From NCBI GenBank assembly GCA_019637115.1, contig JAHBWH010000005.1, forward strand, positions 1 through 64,000: a DNA stretch of 64,000 nucleotides. The letters are read 5' to 3'. Numbering within the stretch: the first letter of the stretch is position 1; each line of letters starts with the position of its first letter. Positions 43,140 through 52,936 of this stretch are shown here, piece by piece. The translations under genes and the position numbers were made by a program. This stretch comes from Myxococcales bacterium. GTDB taxonomy: Bacteria > Myxococcota_A > Polyangia > Polyangiales > Houyiibacteriaceae. Below the pieces are notes generated by a model that made no database searches, was not told the DNA's origin, and worked only from the letters and a program-made list of their open reading frames with translations.

Positions 43140-43847
43140 TCAGGCGAGGCCAACGTACACGGCCTCGACGTCGTCGTCGTCGTCGATTGCGCCGAGGAAC
43201 GCCTCGACCTCCGCGCGCTTGGCCTCGTCGACGCTCACGGGGTTCTTCGCCTTCCAGATGAGCTTCGCGCTGGTGACGGTCCACCCGCGCTCCGCGAGCG
43301 CCTTGCTCACGGCGTCGAGCTCGGTCGGCTCGGTGTAGAAGGTTACGGTGCCTCCGTCCTCGGGCTCGACGTCCTGCGCGCCGGCCTCGATCGCCTCCTC
43401 CTCGGGGTCGACGTCCGCGCGCTCGTGGCTCGCCTCGACGGCGCCGAGCCGCTCGAAGTCCCAGCTGATCGCCCCACTCGCCGCGAGCTGCCCGCCGCCT
43501 TTGTGGAAGAGCACGCGGACGTTCGTCGCGGTGCGGTTCTTGTTGTCCGTCGAGCACTCGACGATCACCGGCACCTGGTGCGGGGCGAAGCCCTCGTAGG
43601 TGACCGACGAGAACTGCGCGGCGTCTCCGCCGAGCAACCCCGCGCCCTTCTTGATGGCGCGCTCGAGCGTGTCCTTCGCCATCGACGCCTTGCGCGCCGC
43701 CTCGATCGCCATCCGCAGCCGCGGGTTCAGCGACGGGTCGGCGCCGCCTCGCGCGGCGATCGTGACCTCCTTGACGAGCTTCGTCATGAGCCTGCCCTTG
43801 GCGTCCGCCGCGGCCTCACGACCCTTCTGCTTCCACTGCGCTCCCAT
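43140..43847 (-). CDS. YebC/PmpR-family regulator
   Basis: Protein of 235 aa matching Yeb[68 protein letters not shown], and VSYEGFAPH-like [30 protein letters not shown]. The family is described as a transcription regulator and, more recently, as a translation factor for proline-rich stalls. TAGAGG is 6 nt before the ATG. Confidence 0.92.
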   Translation of the reverse strand: MGAQWKQKGREAAADAKGRLMTKLVKEVTIAARGGADPSLNPRLRMAIEAARKASMAKDTLERAIKKGAGLLGGDAAQFSSVTYEGFAPHQVPVIVECSTDNKNRTATNVRVLFHKGGGQLAASGAISWDFERLGAVEASHERADVDPEEEAIEAGAQDVEPEDGGTVTFYTEPTELDAVSKALAERGWTVTSAKLIWKAKNPVSVDEAKRAEVEAFLGAIDDDDDVEAVYVGLA

Positions 43848-43951
43848 GACGCGCCTCTACCGCGCTCGAGGGCGTCGATCCAGCGGCCCTCGTGCCTTCA
43901 CGCTCGCGACGACGTCGACGTTGACCTTCGTCTCACTTGCGCCAGCGGCTG

Positions 43952-45397
43952 TCAGAGCCCGAAGGTCGGGAACCAGAACGCCGCGAAGAGCGCGAGCGCC
44001 GCGAGGCCCACGAGGGTGAGCGTGGTCCCCGGGACGATCATGTCCCGCGCGACGAGCTCGCCCCGCCCGTCCGCCTTCATCCCGAAGCCGAAGGCCATCG
44101 CGTTCGGCGGGGTGCTCACCGGGAGCGGCATCGCGAGCGAGCACGCGAGCGCCGCGACCACGAGGAGCGGCGCGGCGCTCACGCCCGAGAGCCCCATGAT
44201 CATCGGCGCGAGCAGGTTCGCCGCCGCGGTGTTGCTCATCACCGCCGAGAGCGCCGCCGCGAGGAGCGCGACGACGCCCACGAGCGCGAGCTCGGGCAGC
44301 CCCTCGGTGGGCAAGCGCGCGCTCGCCCAGCTCGCGAGGCCGGATTGGTCGATGGCCGCGCCGAGGGCGAGGCCGCCGCCGATGAGCAGGAGCACGTCCC
44401 ACGGGAGCGCGCGTAGCTCTGGCACCCGCAAGAGATTGCTCCCGAAGAAGAGCACCACCGGCAAGAGCGCCACCGTCCCAGGCGTGAGCCCGAGGCGGTC
44501 ACCCATCAGCCAGCCGGTGATCGTCAGCAGGAGCACGCCCACGACGAGCGCCTGCGGACCCCGGAACGGGCGCACGTCGTCGTCCTCGTCGAGCTCCACC
44601 TCCTCCACCTGTGTGGGGAAGCGGCGCGCGAGGTAGGCGAGCACGACGACGAGCAGCGCGATGAGCAGCGGGCCCGCGAGCATCATCCACGCGCCGAAGC
44701 TCGGCGCGTTCCCCTCGGCCTGGAGGTAACGCAGCATGATCGCGTTGGGCGGAGAGCCGATGGGGGTCGCGATGCCGCCGAGGTTCGCCGAGAACGCGAT
44801 TCCGAGGAGCAGCGCTTTGCGGAAGCCGTCGCCTTCGGGGACCTTCGCCAGCATCGAGCCCGCGAGCCCGAGCATGAGCGCGCAGGCCGCCGTGTTGCTC
44901 ATCCACATCGAGAGCAGCGCGGTCGTGACCATCGTCGCCAAGAGCACGCGCGTCGGCGTACGGCCCGCCCGCCGCAAGATGCCCCGCGCGAGCCGACGAT
45001 CGAGCGCCGTGCGCTCGAGGCCCGCGCTGAGCACGAAGCCACCGAGGAAGAGCAGCGTGACGTCCGAGAAGAAGGCGTTCACGAAGAGCGCCGGGCCGCG
45101 CCCTTCCGAGAGCGTCGGCGCGAGCCAGGTGAGCTCGAGCGCCAACACGAGCAGGCTCGTCACGAAGAGCGGCACCGCCTCGGTGATCCAGAGGATCGCC
45201 GCGACGAGCACGATGCCGAGCGTCACCTCGGCCGGCCGCGTCAGCCCGAGCGGCCCGGCGAGCCAGCCCTCGTTCGCGGCCACGAAGGCCAGGATGGCGA
45301 GCGAGATCCCAGGCGGCGTCCGCCACGGGAGCCGCAGCACGACCGGGACCCACTCCTTCGCGATGTCGGCTCCGGGTAACGGCACGGGCGGGAGCAT
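43952..45397 (-). CDS. SLC13 (DASS) family anion transporter
   Basis: Integral membrane protein of 481 aa, about 11-12 helices. The SLC13 motif MSNTAA is present twice (MWMSNTAACALMLG near residue 162 and VMSNTAAANLLAP near 391), preceded by a helix-hairpin containing GGIATPIGSPPNAIM in the first half and a matching PVSTPPNAMAFG in the second. This fits a Na+-coupled carrier of dicarboxylates or sulfate. Substrate not told. Confidence 0.88.
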   Translation of the reverse strand: MLPPVPLPGADIAKEWVPVVLRLPWRTPPGISLAILAFVAANEGWLAGPLGLTRPAEVTLGIVLVAAILWITEAVPLFVTSLLVLALELTWLAPTLSEGRGPALFVNAFFSDVTLLFLGGFVLSAGLERTALDRRLARGILRRAGRTPTRVLLATMVTTALLSMWMSNTAACALMLGLAGSMLAKVPEGDGFRKALLLGIAFSANLGGIATPIGSPPNAIMLRYLQAEGNAPSFGAWMMLAGPLLIALLVVVLAYLARRFPTQVEEVELDEDDDVRPFRGPQALVVGVLLLTITGWLMGDRLGLTPGTVALLPVVLFFGSNLLRVPELRALPWDVLLLIGGGLALGAAIDQSGLASWASARLPTEGLPELALVGVVALLAAALSAVMSNTAAANLLAPMIMGLSGVSAAPLLVVAALACSLAMPLPVSTPPNAMAFGFGMKADGRGELVARDMIVPGTTLTLVGLAALALFAAFWFPTFGL

Positions 45398-45458
45398 AGC
45401 GCTAGCAGTGCTCGGGGCGACCGCGGGCGAGCCGCGCCGCCCTACTTCGTGCGCCGTC

Positions 45459-46241
45459 CTACTTCGTACGCTCTCGCGCGGCCTTCGCCGCCCGCGTCGC
45501 CTTCCGGTAGCGGTGCGGCTTCAGGTAGCGCTCCTCGAGCTTCTCGAGCTCGGTCTTCTTCATCGGCCGGAGCTGGCCGGGGCGCAGCCCCTCGGCGGTG
45601 ATGCCTGCGAACGAGAGCCGGACGAGCCGCATCACGCGATGGCCGACCGCGTCGCCCATGCGGTGGATCTGCCGGTTCTTCCCCTCCGTGAGGGTGATCT
45701 GGATCCAGGTGTTGCGATCCTCGGTTCGCTCCACGAAGAGCTGCGCGGGGCGCGTCACGTAGCCGTCGTCCAGCTCGACGCCCTTGCGCAGCGCGTCGAG
45801 CGCGGGGACGTCGACCAAGCCCTGGAGCTTCGCGACGTAGACCTTCGGCACCTTCGTGGTGGGGCGCAGCAGCGCCTCCGTGAGCGCGCCGTCGTTGGTC
45901 AGGAGCAGCACCCCGCTCGTGTTGAAGTCGAGCCGTCCGATCGCGTGGACCGCCTCCGGCAGACGTCCGACCACCTCGGCGAGGCAGGGGCGCCCCTCGG
46001 GATCCGAGAGCGTGGAGACCATCCCGCGCGGCTTGTGGAAGACGTAGTAGGCGGGCTTCTCGGCGACGACGCGGCGGCCGTCGACCTCGACCTTGTCACG
46101 CCGTGGGTCGACCTGCGTGCCGAGCTCGGTGGTGATGCGGCCGTTCACCCGAACGCGACCCGCGGCGATGAGCTCCTCCGCCTGACGTCGCGACGCGATG
46201 CCAGCTCGTGCGATCACCTTCTGAAGCCGTTCGAGCGCCAT
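45459..46241 (-). CDS. rluB: RluB/RsuA-type pseudouridine synthase
   Basis: Protein of 260 aa with an N-terminal S4 RNA-binding domain (LQKVIARAGIASRRQAEELIAAGRVRVNG), the catalytic motif GRLDFNTSG (Asp about residue 104) and VPKVYVAKLQG. RluB-type enzymes modify U2605 of 23S rRNA; RsuA acts on 16S. The block NRQIHRMGDAVGHRVMRLVRLSFAGI is common to both; rluB is the more likely. The ATG at 46241 is preceded by GGAGGA. Confidence 0.85.
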   Translation of the reverse strand: MALERLQKVIARAGIASRRQAEELIAAGRVRVNGRITTELGTQVDPRRDKVEVDGRRVVAEKPAYYVFHKPRGMVSTLSDPEGRPCLAEVVGRLPEAVHAIGRLDFNTSGVLLLTNDGALTEALLRPTTKVPKVYVAKLQGLVDVPALDALRKGVELDDGYVTRPAQLFVERTEDRNTWIQITLTEGKNRQIHRMGDAVGHRVMRLVRLSFAGITAEGLRPGQLRPMKKTELEKLEERYLKPHRYRKATRAAKAARERTK

Positions 46242-46352
46242 GTTCCTCCGCGCGAGCGAGCCCGCGTCGGCAGGGTGTAGCAGGCCGGGCGGGCGTCGTC
46301 GCGCGCTCGCTCAGCTGCCCGCCGACTCCGTGGTGGGCTCGCGGGGGCCTGC

Positions 46353-47060
46353 TCAGGTCTCGGCGTCGGCCTCGGCCGCTGCGGCCTCTTCCGCCTCGCG
46401 GCGCGCGGCCTCGGCCTCGCGCTGGCGCTGCCACTCGGCGTCGCGGTCCCAGCGGTCGACGCGACCGTCGCCGTTCACGTCCACGCCGACGCGCACGAGC
46501 CGCCCCTCCTCGTAGTACTCCCACGTGTCGGGCGTCCAGCGCTGGGCGGTGCTGCGGCCGGAGAGGTCGCGCTCCCCGCGGACGGGCCGGCCGTTCTCGA
46601 AGAAGATCTTCGTGTCGATGCGGCCATCGCCGGTCGTGTCGATCTCCTGGCGGACGATGTGACCACGCTCGAAGAACGTGAGCTCGTCCATCTGGCCGTC
46701 GAAGTTCCGGTCCGCCTCCTCGCGCATCGGGCGGCCCTCGTCGTTGTAGAAGCGGACCACGTCCTTGATCCCGTCGCCGTTTAGGTCGGCCTCGCGGCAG
46801 ATCAAGATGAGCCGCGCCATCCGTCCTTCGCCGACCGTGCGGAAGACCTTGCGCACGTCCGGCCAGTCGTCACCCGAGGTGTCGTACTCGCTCACCTCGA
46901 AGCCGGGCCCTTCCCCTTCGCAGCGCCCTCGGTCGTCGTCGGGCCGCTCGCCGCCCGACACCGACGCCGCGTGCGACGGCCGCTCGGCCCGCCGGTCCGC
47001 CTCGGTCTTGCAGCCGAGCGCGAGCGACGCGAGCGCGCAGAGGATCCAGACGCGATTCAT
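46353..47060 (-). CDS. calcium-repeat-like lipoprotein B
   Basis: Predicted lipoprotein of 235 aa. Signal peptide with lipobox LALGC. The mature part repeats a 22-26-residue unit of the kind D-x-N-x-D-G-x-x-D-x-x-x-F/Y followed by G-R (ADLNGDGIKDVVRFYNDEGR; DRNFDGQMDELTFFERGH; DTTGDGRIDTKIFFENGR; DVNGDGRVDRWDRD), which resembles EF-hand or dockerin calcium loops alternating with short beta strands. The C-terminus is an Ala/Glu-rich helix. It overlaps the paralogous upstream gene by ATGA. Calcium binding is inferred. Confidence 0.8.
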   Translation of the reverse strand: MNRVWILCALASLALGCKTEADRRAERPSHAASVSGGERPDDDRGRCEGEGPGFEVSEYDTSGDDWPDVRKVFRTVGEGRMARLILICREADLNGDGIKDVVRFYNDEGRPMREEADRNFDGQMDELTFFERGHIVRQEIDTTGDGRIDTKIFFENGRPVRGERDLSGRSTAQRWTPDTWEYYEEGRLVRVGVDVNGDGRVDRWDRDAEWQRQREAEAARREAEEAAAAEADAET

Positions 47061-47860
47061 TGGGCGTCTCCTTGCGTCGAGCCATCGTCCGCGATGGCGA
47101 TGTCGTCGTCGGCCGAGGGCGCAGGCGTCTCCGAGCCGCTCGTGCTGCTCGACTCGGCCTCCGGCCGGTCGACCACGAGGCAATGCAGCACGCTCTCGAC
47201 GAGCCCCGCCTGCTCGGCGGCGATCTCCTCGACGCGATCGGGCGTGCCGTCGCGGTCGGTGTCGTAGCGGATCTCGACGAGCCGTCCGTCTCGGAAGATC
47301 TCGAACTTTTCGGGGCGCCCGTCGTTGTCGTCGTCGTAGGCGGCCTCGACGAGCATCCCGCGCTCGTAGGTCTCCCAGACGTCGACCCGGCCGCGGTTGC
47401 GTCGGTCGCGCTCGGCGCGGACGACCCGCCCGTCCTCGCACCACAGCCACGTGTCGATGCGGTCGTTGAAGGTCGTGTCGAGCTCCTTGTGCACGAGCAC
47501 GCCGTTCTCGAAGTAGGCGATCTGGTCGATTCGCCCGTCGAAGTCGAGGTCGTGCTCCTCGCGGATCACCGTGCGACCGTCGGGCGCGTAGAAGCGCACC
47601 ACGTCGACGCGACCGTCGAAGTTCATGTCGATCTCGGTGCAGCGCCGCGCGCCGTTCGCGAGCACGTGGCGGATGTCCGGCCGGCCGTCGTTGTTCACGT
47701 CGACCGCTTGGACGTTGTCGCCGGTGCCGACGCAGAGCTCGCGGACCCGGGCGTCCCCGCGGGAGCCGCTCGGGGTCGTGCGGCGGTCACCCACGCCAGA
47801 GCCTTCGGTGCTGCTCCCGCCGCAGGCGACGAGGAGGACGAGTATGCAGAGGTTGCGCAT
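47057..47860 (-). CDS. calcium-repeat-like lipoprotein A
   Basis: Predicted lipoprotein of 267 aa, paralogue of the following gene. The lipobox is LLVAC. Mature repeats include DVNNDGRPDIRHV, DMNFDGRVDVVRFYAPDGR, DLDFDGRIDQIAYFENG, DRRNRGRVDVWETYERG and DDDNDGRPEKFEIFRDGR. It starts at 47860 and its TGA overlaps the next ATG, so both are translated from one mRNA. A secreted, calcium-stabilised surface role is plausible but not shown. Confidence 0.8.
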   Translation of the reverse strand: MRNLCILVLLVACGGSSTEGSGVGDRRTTPSGSRGDARVRELCVGTGDNVQAVDVNNDGRPDIRHVLANGARRCTEIDMNFDGRVDVVRFYAPDGRTVIREEHDLDFDGRIDQIAYFENGVLVHKELDTTFNDRIDTWLWCEDGRVVRAERDRRNRGRVDVWETYERGMLVEAAYDDDNDGRPEKFEIFRDGRLVEIRYDTDRDGTPDRVEEIAAEQAGLVESVLHCLVVDRPEAESSSTSGSETPAPSADDDIAIADDGSTQGDAQ

Positions 47861-47962
47861 GAAGCAATCCGAGCGCCGAGGCGGCCCTTCCGCTTGGGTC
47901 CCCTCCCTCGGCGTGCGCAGCTTACCTGCGCCTCCACCGCTCGGGCAAGGCGCGCAGTTGGA

Positions 47963-47991
47963 TTGACGCTATACATGGTGTCATGTAGGTT
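47963..47991 (+). promoter_or_regulatory. promoter with palindromic operator for RHH gene
   Basis: TTGACG (47963-47968) and TAGGTT (47986-47991) are spaced by 17 bp as -35 and -10. Between them sits TACATG-GTGT-CATGTA (47972-47987), a perfect 6-bp inverted repeat covering the spacer and touching the -10. This is a likely operator for the ribbon-helix-helix protein encoded next. Confidence 0.55.
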
Positions 47992-48086
47992 CACCCTCCC
48001 GAACGCGACGCGCTCGGGCGTGAACCCCATGCGCGCTGGGCGTGGGCGAGCGAAGGGTGGGGCCGGCGCACCCCGAAGGAACCAAG

Positions 48087-48278
48087 ATGGCCCGGAAGAA
48101 GATCTCCACCACCGTCTACATCACGCCCGAGCAGAACGAGAAGCTCAAGCTCCTGCACGAGCGGACGAAGGTGCCCATCGCCGTCTACATCCGGGAGGGG
48201 ATCGACCTCGTGCTCGAGCACCACCAGCACGAGCTCCCGGGGCAAGCGCAGCTGAGCTTCGACACCGGCCGCGAGTGA
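48087..48278 (+). CDS. ribbon-helix-helix regulator
   Basis: Small 63-aa protein with a MetJ/Arc/CopG-type fold: STTVYITPEQNEKLKLLHERTKVPIAVYIREGIDLVLEHH gives one beta strand followed by two helices. It should bind DNA as a dimer at inverted repeats. GAAGGA before the ATG at 48087 is a ribosome-binding site. The upstream palindrome TACATGNNNNCATGTA suggests autoregulation. No toxin gene is adjacent, so it does not look like an antitoxin pair; lepA follows on the same strand. Confidence 0.82.
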   Translation: MARKKISTTVYITPEQNEKLKLLHERTKVPIAVYIREGIDLVLEHHQHELPGQAQLSFDTGRE

Positions 48279-48385
48279 GCGTCGTCCCGGGTGAGCTCCA
48301 CCGACCAGGGGTGACCGGACCGAGTTTCGCCGACGCGGCTGGAACCGAGGCACGAGCGCTGCTAACTGCGTCCGCCTGAGGGCTC

Positions 48386-50194
48386 ATGTCGTTCCCGCTC
48401 GACCGCATCCGCAACTTCTCGATCATCGCCCACATCGACCACGGCAAGAGCACGCTCGCCGATCGCATCCTCGACGTGACGGGCGCCGTCACGCAGCGCG
48501 AGCAGCGTGAGCAGCTCCTCGACAAGATGGAGCTCGAGCAGGAGCGCGGGATCACCATCAAGGCGCAGACCGTGCGGCTCCCCTTCAAGGCGGCCGACGG
48601 CATCACGTACCAGCTCAACCTGATCGACACCCCAGGGCACGTCGACTTCAGCTACGAGGTCAGCCGCTCACTGGCGGCGTGCGAGGGTGCGCTGCTCGTG
48701 GTCGACGCGACCCAAGGCGTCGAGGCGCAGACGCTCGCCAACGTCTACCTCGCGCTCGACAACGACCTCGAGATCATCCCCGTCTTCAACAAGATCGACC
48801 TGCCGAGCGCGGACGTCGATCGGGTCAAGCGCGAGGTCGAGGAGGTCATCGGCCTCGACGTCCCCGAGCCCATCTTGGCGTGCAGCGGCAAGACCGGCGC
48901 GGGCGTCCGAGAGGTCCTCGAGGAGATCGTCCGCCGGGTACCCCCGCCGAAGACGAACCCGGACAGCCCGCTCCGCGCGCTCATCTTCGACAGCTGGTAC
49001 GACGCCTACCGGGGCGCGATGGTCATGATCCGGGTGGTCGACGGGACCATCCGCAAGGGCGACAAGATCAAGCTGATGGCGACCGGCGCCGAGTACGAGG
49101 TCACGGAGCTGGGCATCTACACGCCGTGGCCGACCGCGATCGATCACCTCGGACCGGGCGAGGCGGGCTTCTTCGCGGCCTCGATCAAGTCGGTCGAGGA
49201 CACGAAGGTCGGCGACACCGTGACGCACGTGAAGCCACGCGCGACCGAGGCGCTCGCGGGCTTCGAAGAGGTCAAGCCGATGGTCTTCTGCGGCGTCTTC
49301 CCGACGGAGAGCGACCGCTACCCGGATCTGCGCGACGCGCTCGACAAGCTGAAGCTGAACGACGCCGCCCTCTTCTTCGAGCCCGAGACCTCGGACGCGC
49401 TCGGCTTCGGCTTCCGCTGCGGTTTCCTCGGCCTGCTGCACATGGACGTCGTCCAAGAGCGGCTCGAGCGCGAGTACGACCTCGACCTCATCACGACGGC
49501 GCCGAGCGTCGTCTACCACGTGTACCTCACCGACGGCGAGATGGTCACGGTCGAGAACCCCTCGAAGCTGCCGGAGACGAGCAAGATCGAGCGCATCGAG
49601 GAGCCGTACTTCAAGGTCTCGATCCACGTGCCGAAGGAGCACGTCGGCGCCGTGCTCAAGCTCTGCCAAGAGCGGCGCGGTGAGCAGAAGGAGCTGCAGT
49701 TCGCGGGCTCCGACCGCGTGATCATCGTCTACTCGCTGCCGCTCGCCGAGGTCCTCTTCGACTTCTTCGACAAGCTGAAGAGCGCGACGCGCGGCTACGC
49801 CTCGATGGACTACGAGCTCGAGGGGTACCGCACGAACAGCCTCGTGCGCCTCGACATGCTCATCAACGGCGACAAGGTCGACGCGCTGTCTGCGATCGTC
49901 CACCGCGACAACGCCTACGTCGTCGGCCGCGCGCTCGCGCTGAAGCTGAAAGAGATCGTCCCGCGGCAGCAGTTCGACGTCGCGATCCAAGCGGCCATCG
50001 GGCAGAAGGTCATCGCCCGCGAGTCGGTCCGCGCGCTGCGCAAGGACGTGACGGCGAAGTGCTACGGCGGCGACGTGAGCCGAAAGCGCAAGCTCCTCCA
50101 GAAGCAGAAGGAGGGCAAGAAGCGCATGAAGAGCGTCGGCAAGGTCGACATCCCGCAGGCCGCCTTCCACGCGATCCTGAAGGTCGACAACTGA
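48386..50194 (+). CDS. lepA: elongation factor 4 (LepA)
   Basis: GTPase of 602 aa. The G1 motif AHIDHGKST and G3 region DTPGHVDF are at the N-terminus, followed by NKIDLPSAD. The LepA-specific C-terminal domain has [28 protein letters not shown] and ends with the Lys/Arg-rich stretch [26 protein letters not shown]. LepA acts on stalled or mistranslocated ribosomes at the inner membrane or in the cytosol. A TAACTG lies upstream and GAGGG precedes the ATG. Confidence 0.97.
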   Translation: MSFPLDRIRNFSIIAHIDHGKSTLADRILDVTGAVTQREQREQLLDKMELEQERGITIKAQTVRLPFKAADGITYQLNLIDTPGHVDFSYEVSRSLAACEGALLVVDATQGVEAQTLANVYLALDNDLEIIPVFNKIDLPSADVDRVKREVEEVIGLDVPEPILACSGKTGAGVREVLEEIVRRVPPPKTNPDSPLRALIFDSWYDAYRGAMVMIRVVDGTIRKGDKIKLMATGAEYEVTELGIYTPWPTAIDHLGPGEAGFFAASIKSVEDTKVGDTVTHVKPRATEALAGFEEVKPMVFCGVFPTESDRYPDLRDALDKLKLNDAALFFEPETSDALGFGFRCGFLGLLHMDVVQERLEREYDLDLITTAPSVVYHVYLTDGEMVTVENPSKLPETSKIERIEEPYFKVSIHVPKEHVGAVLKLCQERRGEQKELQFAGSDRVIIVYSLPLAEVLFDFFDKLKSATRGYASMDYELEGYRTNSLVRLDMLINGDKVDALSAIVHRDNAYVVGRALALKLKEIVPRQQFDVAIQAAIGQKVIARESVRALRKDVTAKCYGGDVSRKRKLLQKQKEGKKRMKSVGKVDIPQAAFHAILKVDN

Positions 50195-50221
50195 CGGTCG
50201 ACGACTGACGGTCGCTGGCGG

Positions 50222-50908
50222 TCAGACCACGAGCTTGTAGCCGACGCCGTAGACCGTGAGGATGTGGCGCGGCTTGTCGGGCTGCGGCTCGAGCTTCTTG
50301 CGGAGCTTCACGATGAAGTTGTCGACCGTGCGGTTCGTCGGGCTCGCCTCGAGCCCCCAGATGGCGTCGAGGATCTCGTCGCGGCTGACGGGCTCGCCCG
50401 CGCGCGCGACGAGGAGCTTGAGCAGCTCGACCTCGTAGAAGCCGAGCTGCTGCTCGTCTCCGTCGCGCACGATGACCTGCTTGACGGGGTCGATCTCGGC
50501 GTCGCCGATCCGGAAGGGCGCGGTAGACGCCCCACGCCCCGCGCGGCGTAGGAGCGCGCGGATGCGGGCGACGAGCTCGCCGAGCGAGAAGGGCTTGGTG
50601 ACGTAGTCGTCGGCCCCCGAGTCGAGGCCGCGGATCTTGTCGGCCTCTTGGCTCCGCGCGGTGAGCATGAGGATCGGCACGTGCCGGTCGGTCAGCCGGA
50701 TCTGCTCGCAGACCTGGTAGCCGTTCATGTCGGGGAGCATCAGGTCGAGGATGATGACCGAGGGGCTCGCGCTCCGACCGAGCGAGACGGCGTCTTTGCC
50801 CGTCTGCGCGTGATGGACCTTGAACCCCTCGAACTCGAGCGCGTCGACGAGGCCGAGCGCGAGCGCGGGGTCGTCCTCGACGAGGAGGATGCTTTGCTCC
50901 GCGTCCAC
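50222..50908 (-). CDS. OmpR-type response regulator
   Basis: Protein of 228 aa. Receiver domain with phospho-acceptor D55 (VIILDLMLPD) and K105 (VTKPFS); the C-terminal half is an OmpR-type winged helix ending FIVKLRKKLEPQPDKPRHILTVYGVGYKLV. The GTG at 50908 with TATCAT 7 nt upstream suggests a leaderless mRNA. No sensor kinase is adjacent. The histidine kinase at 59339 is about 9 kb away on the same strand, so pairing is uncertain. Confidence 0.9.
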   Translation of the reverse strand: MDAEQSILLVEDDPALALGLVDALEFEGFKVHHAQTGKDAVSLGRSASPSVIILDLMLPDMNGYQVCEQIRLTDRHVPILMLTARSQEADKIRGLDSGADDYVTKPFSLGELVARIRALLRRAGRGASTAPFRIGDAEIDPVKQVIVRDGDEQQLGFYEVELLKLLVARAGEPVSRDEILDAIWGLEASPTNRTVDNFIVKLRKKLEPQPDKPRHILTVYGVGYKLVV

Positions 50909-50950
50909 GGCGGCGATGATACCGCACGTGGGTGTGGACGCACATGTGGA

Positions 50951-51155
50951 GGTTGGGGGCGCGAGGAGCGCGGGCGCGGGGCGGCGTGTTGGGGACGCGG
51001 GGCGTGTTGGGGGCGAAGGGGTCCGGGGGAGTGGGGGTCCGACGGCGAAAGGGGGCGGCGGCGGGGGGTCCGTGGGGGGAGCGGGGGTCCGGGGGAGCGG
51101 GAGGCGAAGGGCACTTGGGCAGGGGCAAGGGCAAGGGCAGGGGCAGGGGACTCTT
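50951..51155. repeat. G-rich low-complexity tract with GGGCAA/GGGGCA repeats
   Basis: The plus strand here is extremely G-rich, with many runs of 4-7 G (for example GGGGGCGAAGGGG, GGGGGTCCGGGGG). At 51117-51150 it becomes hexamer repeats (GGGCAAGGGCAAGGGCAGGG type). Related repeats occur at 57915-57944 and 59311-59333. It lies in the divergent gap between the response regulator and the lipoprotein-type gene at 51198. Quadruplex formation is possible. Confidence 0.85.
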
Positions 51156-51197
51156 TGGGACTGCGGAACGGCGCCCTCGTCGGGTACGGTATGCGCC

Positions 51198-52775
51198 ATG
51201 CGTGCGCGCTTCGCGTTGGGCTTCGCCCTGAGCCAGGCCCTGGCTCTGCTCCCGTCCTGCCACTCCGGCGAGGTCGCCGTGCCGAGCCTCACCTTCCACG
51301 ACCCGCGCGGCTTGATGGACGTCATCGGCGACCTGCGCCTCGTGGTCTTCGACGCCGAGGGCCGGAGCTGCACGGCGGACGGCACGGTGCTCCCCGAGCT
51401 CTCCGACGCACCCGACGCGGTCTTCCCCGACGCCGTCGTGGACATCACCTTCCCCACGGACGCCGCGACCCAGGTGAACCTCTTCGCCGGCAGCTACCTC
51501 GTGCACGTGCGAGGGCGCGGCACCGACCCCGTCACGGGCCGCACGAACCAGATCGTCGCGACCGGGTGTGTCGACGACGTCCTCATCGAGGAAGGCCAGA
51601 CCCGCGAGATCACGGTCGAGCTCAAGGACGTGGTCGGCATGGGAGAGTGCGGCGACGGCATCCTCAGCCCGGACGAGCAATGCGAGGCCGCGACCGGCCC
51701 CCTCCCCTGCGACGCGTGCCGAACGCAGCCCTTCGCGGCCACCAGCACGACGACGAATTTGCAGGACAAACCGTCGGCGGGTTGGGCCGCGGGCCAACGC
51801 CTCGTGGTCTCGTTCGACAGCGAGAGCACCTCGCCCCGCGGGGTGATGACGATGTTCCGCAGCGATCGCGGCGAGGTCGTCACGAGCCCGGCCGCGCTGG
51901 CCATCGACGTGGACGTCGACGTCGGGATGACCATCCCGGGCGTGCAGACCACGACGGCCACCGCGGTCTCGCCCGCGCGCGTGGCGATCGCGTTCGGTGA
52001 CTTCCGCAGCGCGATGACCGAGGGCGGCGACGTGCAGGTGCGCTTCTTCGACCTCGACCGGGCCCCGCTCGCGAACGCGACCCAGGCGGTGCCGAGCCCT
52101 GGCGCGCAGACGAACCCGAAGATCGCGATGATGCCGGACGGAAACACGCTCGTCGTCTTCGACGACGGCGTCTCCACGAGCGGCGCGTCGGCGGTGCACT
52201 TCGCCGCGGGCTCGACGTCTCCCGGAGCAGCGGTCGCGATCGGCACCTCGGGCGCGTCGGCCCCTGCGGTCGCCGCGCACGCGGGCGGCTTCGTCGTCGC
52301 GTACGTCCAGGGCGGACAGGTCCTCGCGGCCCGCTACGACGCCGAGGGAGCGTCGGTCGGTGAGCCCGTGACGGTCGGCGCCGGCGCACAGCCCACGGTC
52401 GCGGCGCTCGCCGATGGCCGCTTCTACGTCGCGTTCGACGACGGCGGGTCGGTCCGCGGCCGCGCGTACACGGCCGAGGGCGCCCCCGCCTCGGACGCTT
52501 TGCTCCTCGGTCCGGGCGTGCGCCCCGCCGCTGGCGCGGGCGCCGAGCGCTTCTTCGTCGCGTGGGAGTCGAGCGGGCAAGTCCGCGCGCGTGTGGTCGA
52601 CGGCGCGGGCGCCCCTGCCCGCAACCGGGAGAACCCTCCGACCCCCGACGCCTTCACGGTGAGCGCGGGCGCGGAGCCCACCGTCGCGGTCGGCGGCCCG
52701 ACCGGTCAGACCTGGGCCTTCGTCGGCTTCACGGCTGGCGGTGACGTCCAGGGGCGGCTCTACCCGCTCCCTTGA
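51198..52775 (+). CDS. Cys-rich-repeat protein with beta-propeller-like C-terminus
   Basis: Predicted secreted protein of 525 aa with an N-terminal signal and a possible lipobox LLPSC. The region GECGDGILSPDEQCEA...CDACR (about residue 150-175) is a myxobacterial Cys-rich repeat. From about 190 onward come repeated beta blades with a motif of the kind PTVAALADGRFYVAFDDG and PAVAAHAGGFVVAYVQGGQVLAARYDAEG, suggesting a beta-propeller. TACGGT is 7 nt before the ATG. Function unknown, probably envelope or extracellular binding. Confidence 0.78.
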   Translation: MRARFALGFALSQALALLPSCHSGEVAVPSLTFHDPRGLMDVIGDLRLVVFDAEGRSCTADGTVLPELSDAPDAVFPDAVVDITFPTDAATQVNLFAGSYLVHVRGRGTDPVTGRTNQIVATGCVDDVLIEEGQTREITVELKDVVGMGECGDGILSPDEQCEAATGPLPCDACRTQPFAATSTTTNLQDKPSAGWAAGQRLVVSFDSESTSPRGVMTMFRSDRGEVVTSPAALAIDVDVDVGMTIPGVQTTTATAVSPARVAIAFGDFRSAMTEGGDVQVRFFDLDRAPLANATQAVPSPGAQTNPKIAMMPDGNTLVVFDDGVSTSGASAVHFAAGSTSPGAAVAIGTSGASAPAVAAHAGGFVVAYVQGGQVLAARYDAEGASVGEPVTVGAGAQPTVAALADGRFYVAFDDGGSVRGRAYTAEGAPASDALLLGPGVRPAAGAGAERFFVAWESSGQVRARVVDGAGAPARNRENPPTPDAFTVSAGAEPTVAVGGPTGQTWAFVGFTAGGDVQGRLYPLP

Positions 52776-52936
52776 GGCTCCGCTGCAGGAAATCCGCTGC
52801 GTGGTCCCACGCCGTAGCCCGTGCAGCCCGTACGGTAGCCGCGCAAGAAAATCGGTCCGACGTAGCAAGACGCGCAACTGGCTCGTCGCGCGGCCGAGAC
52901 CGGGCCATGTTCAACGTTCCTCGGGAGAGACCTCTC

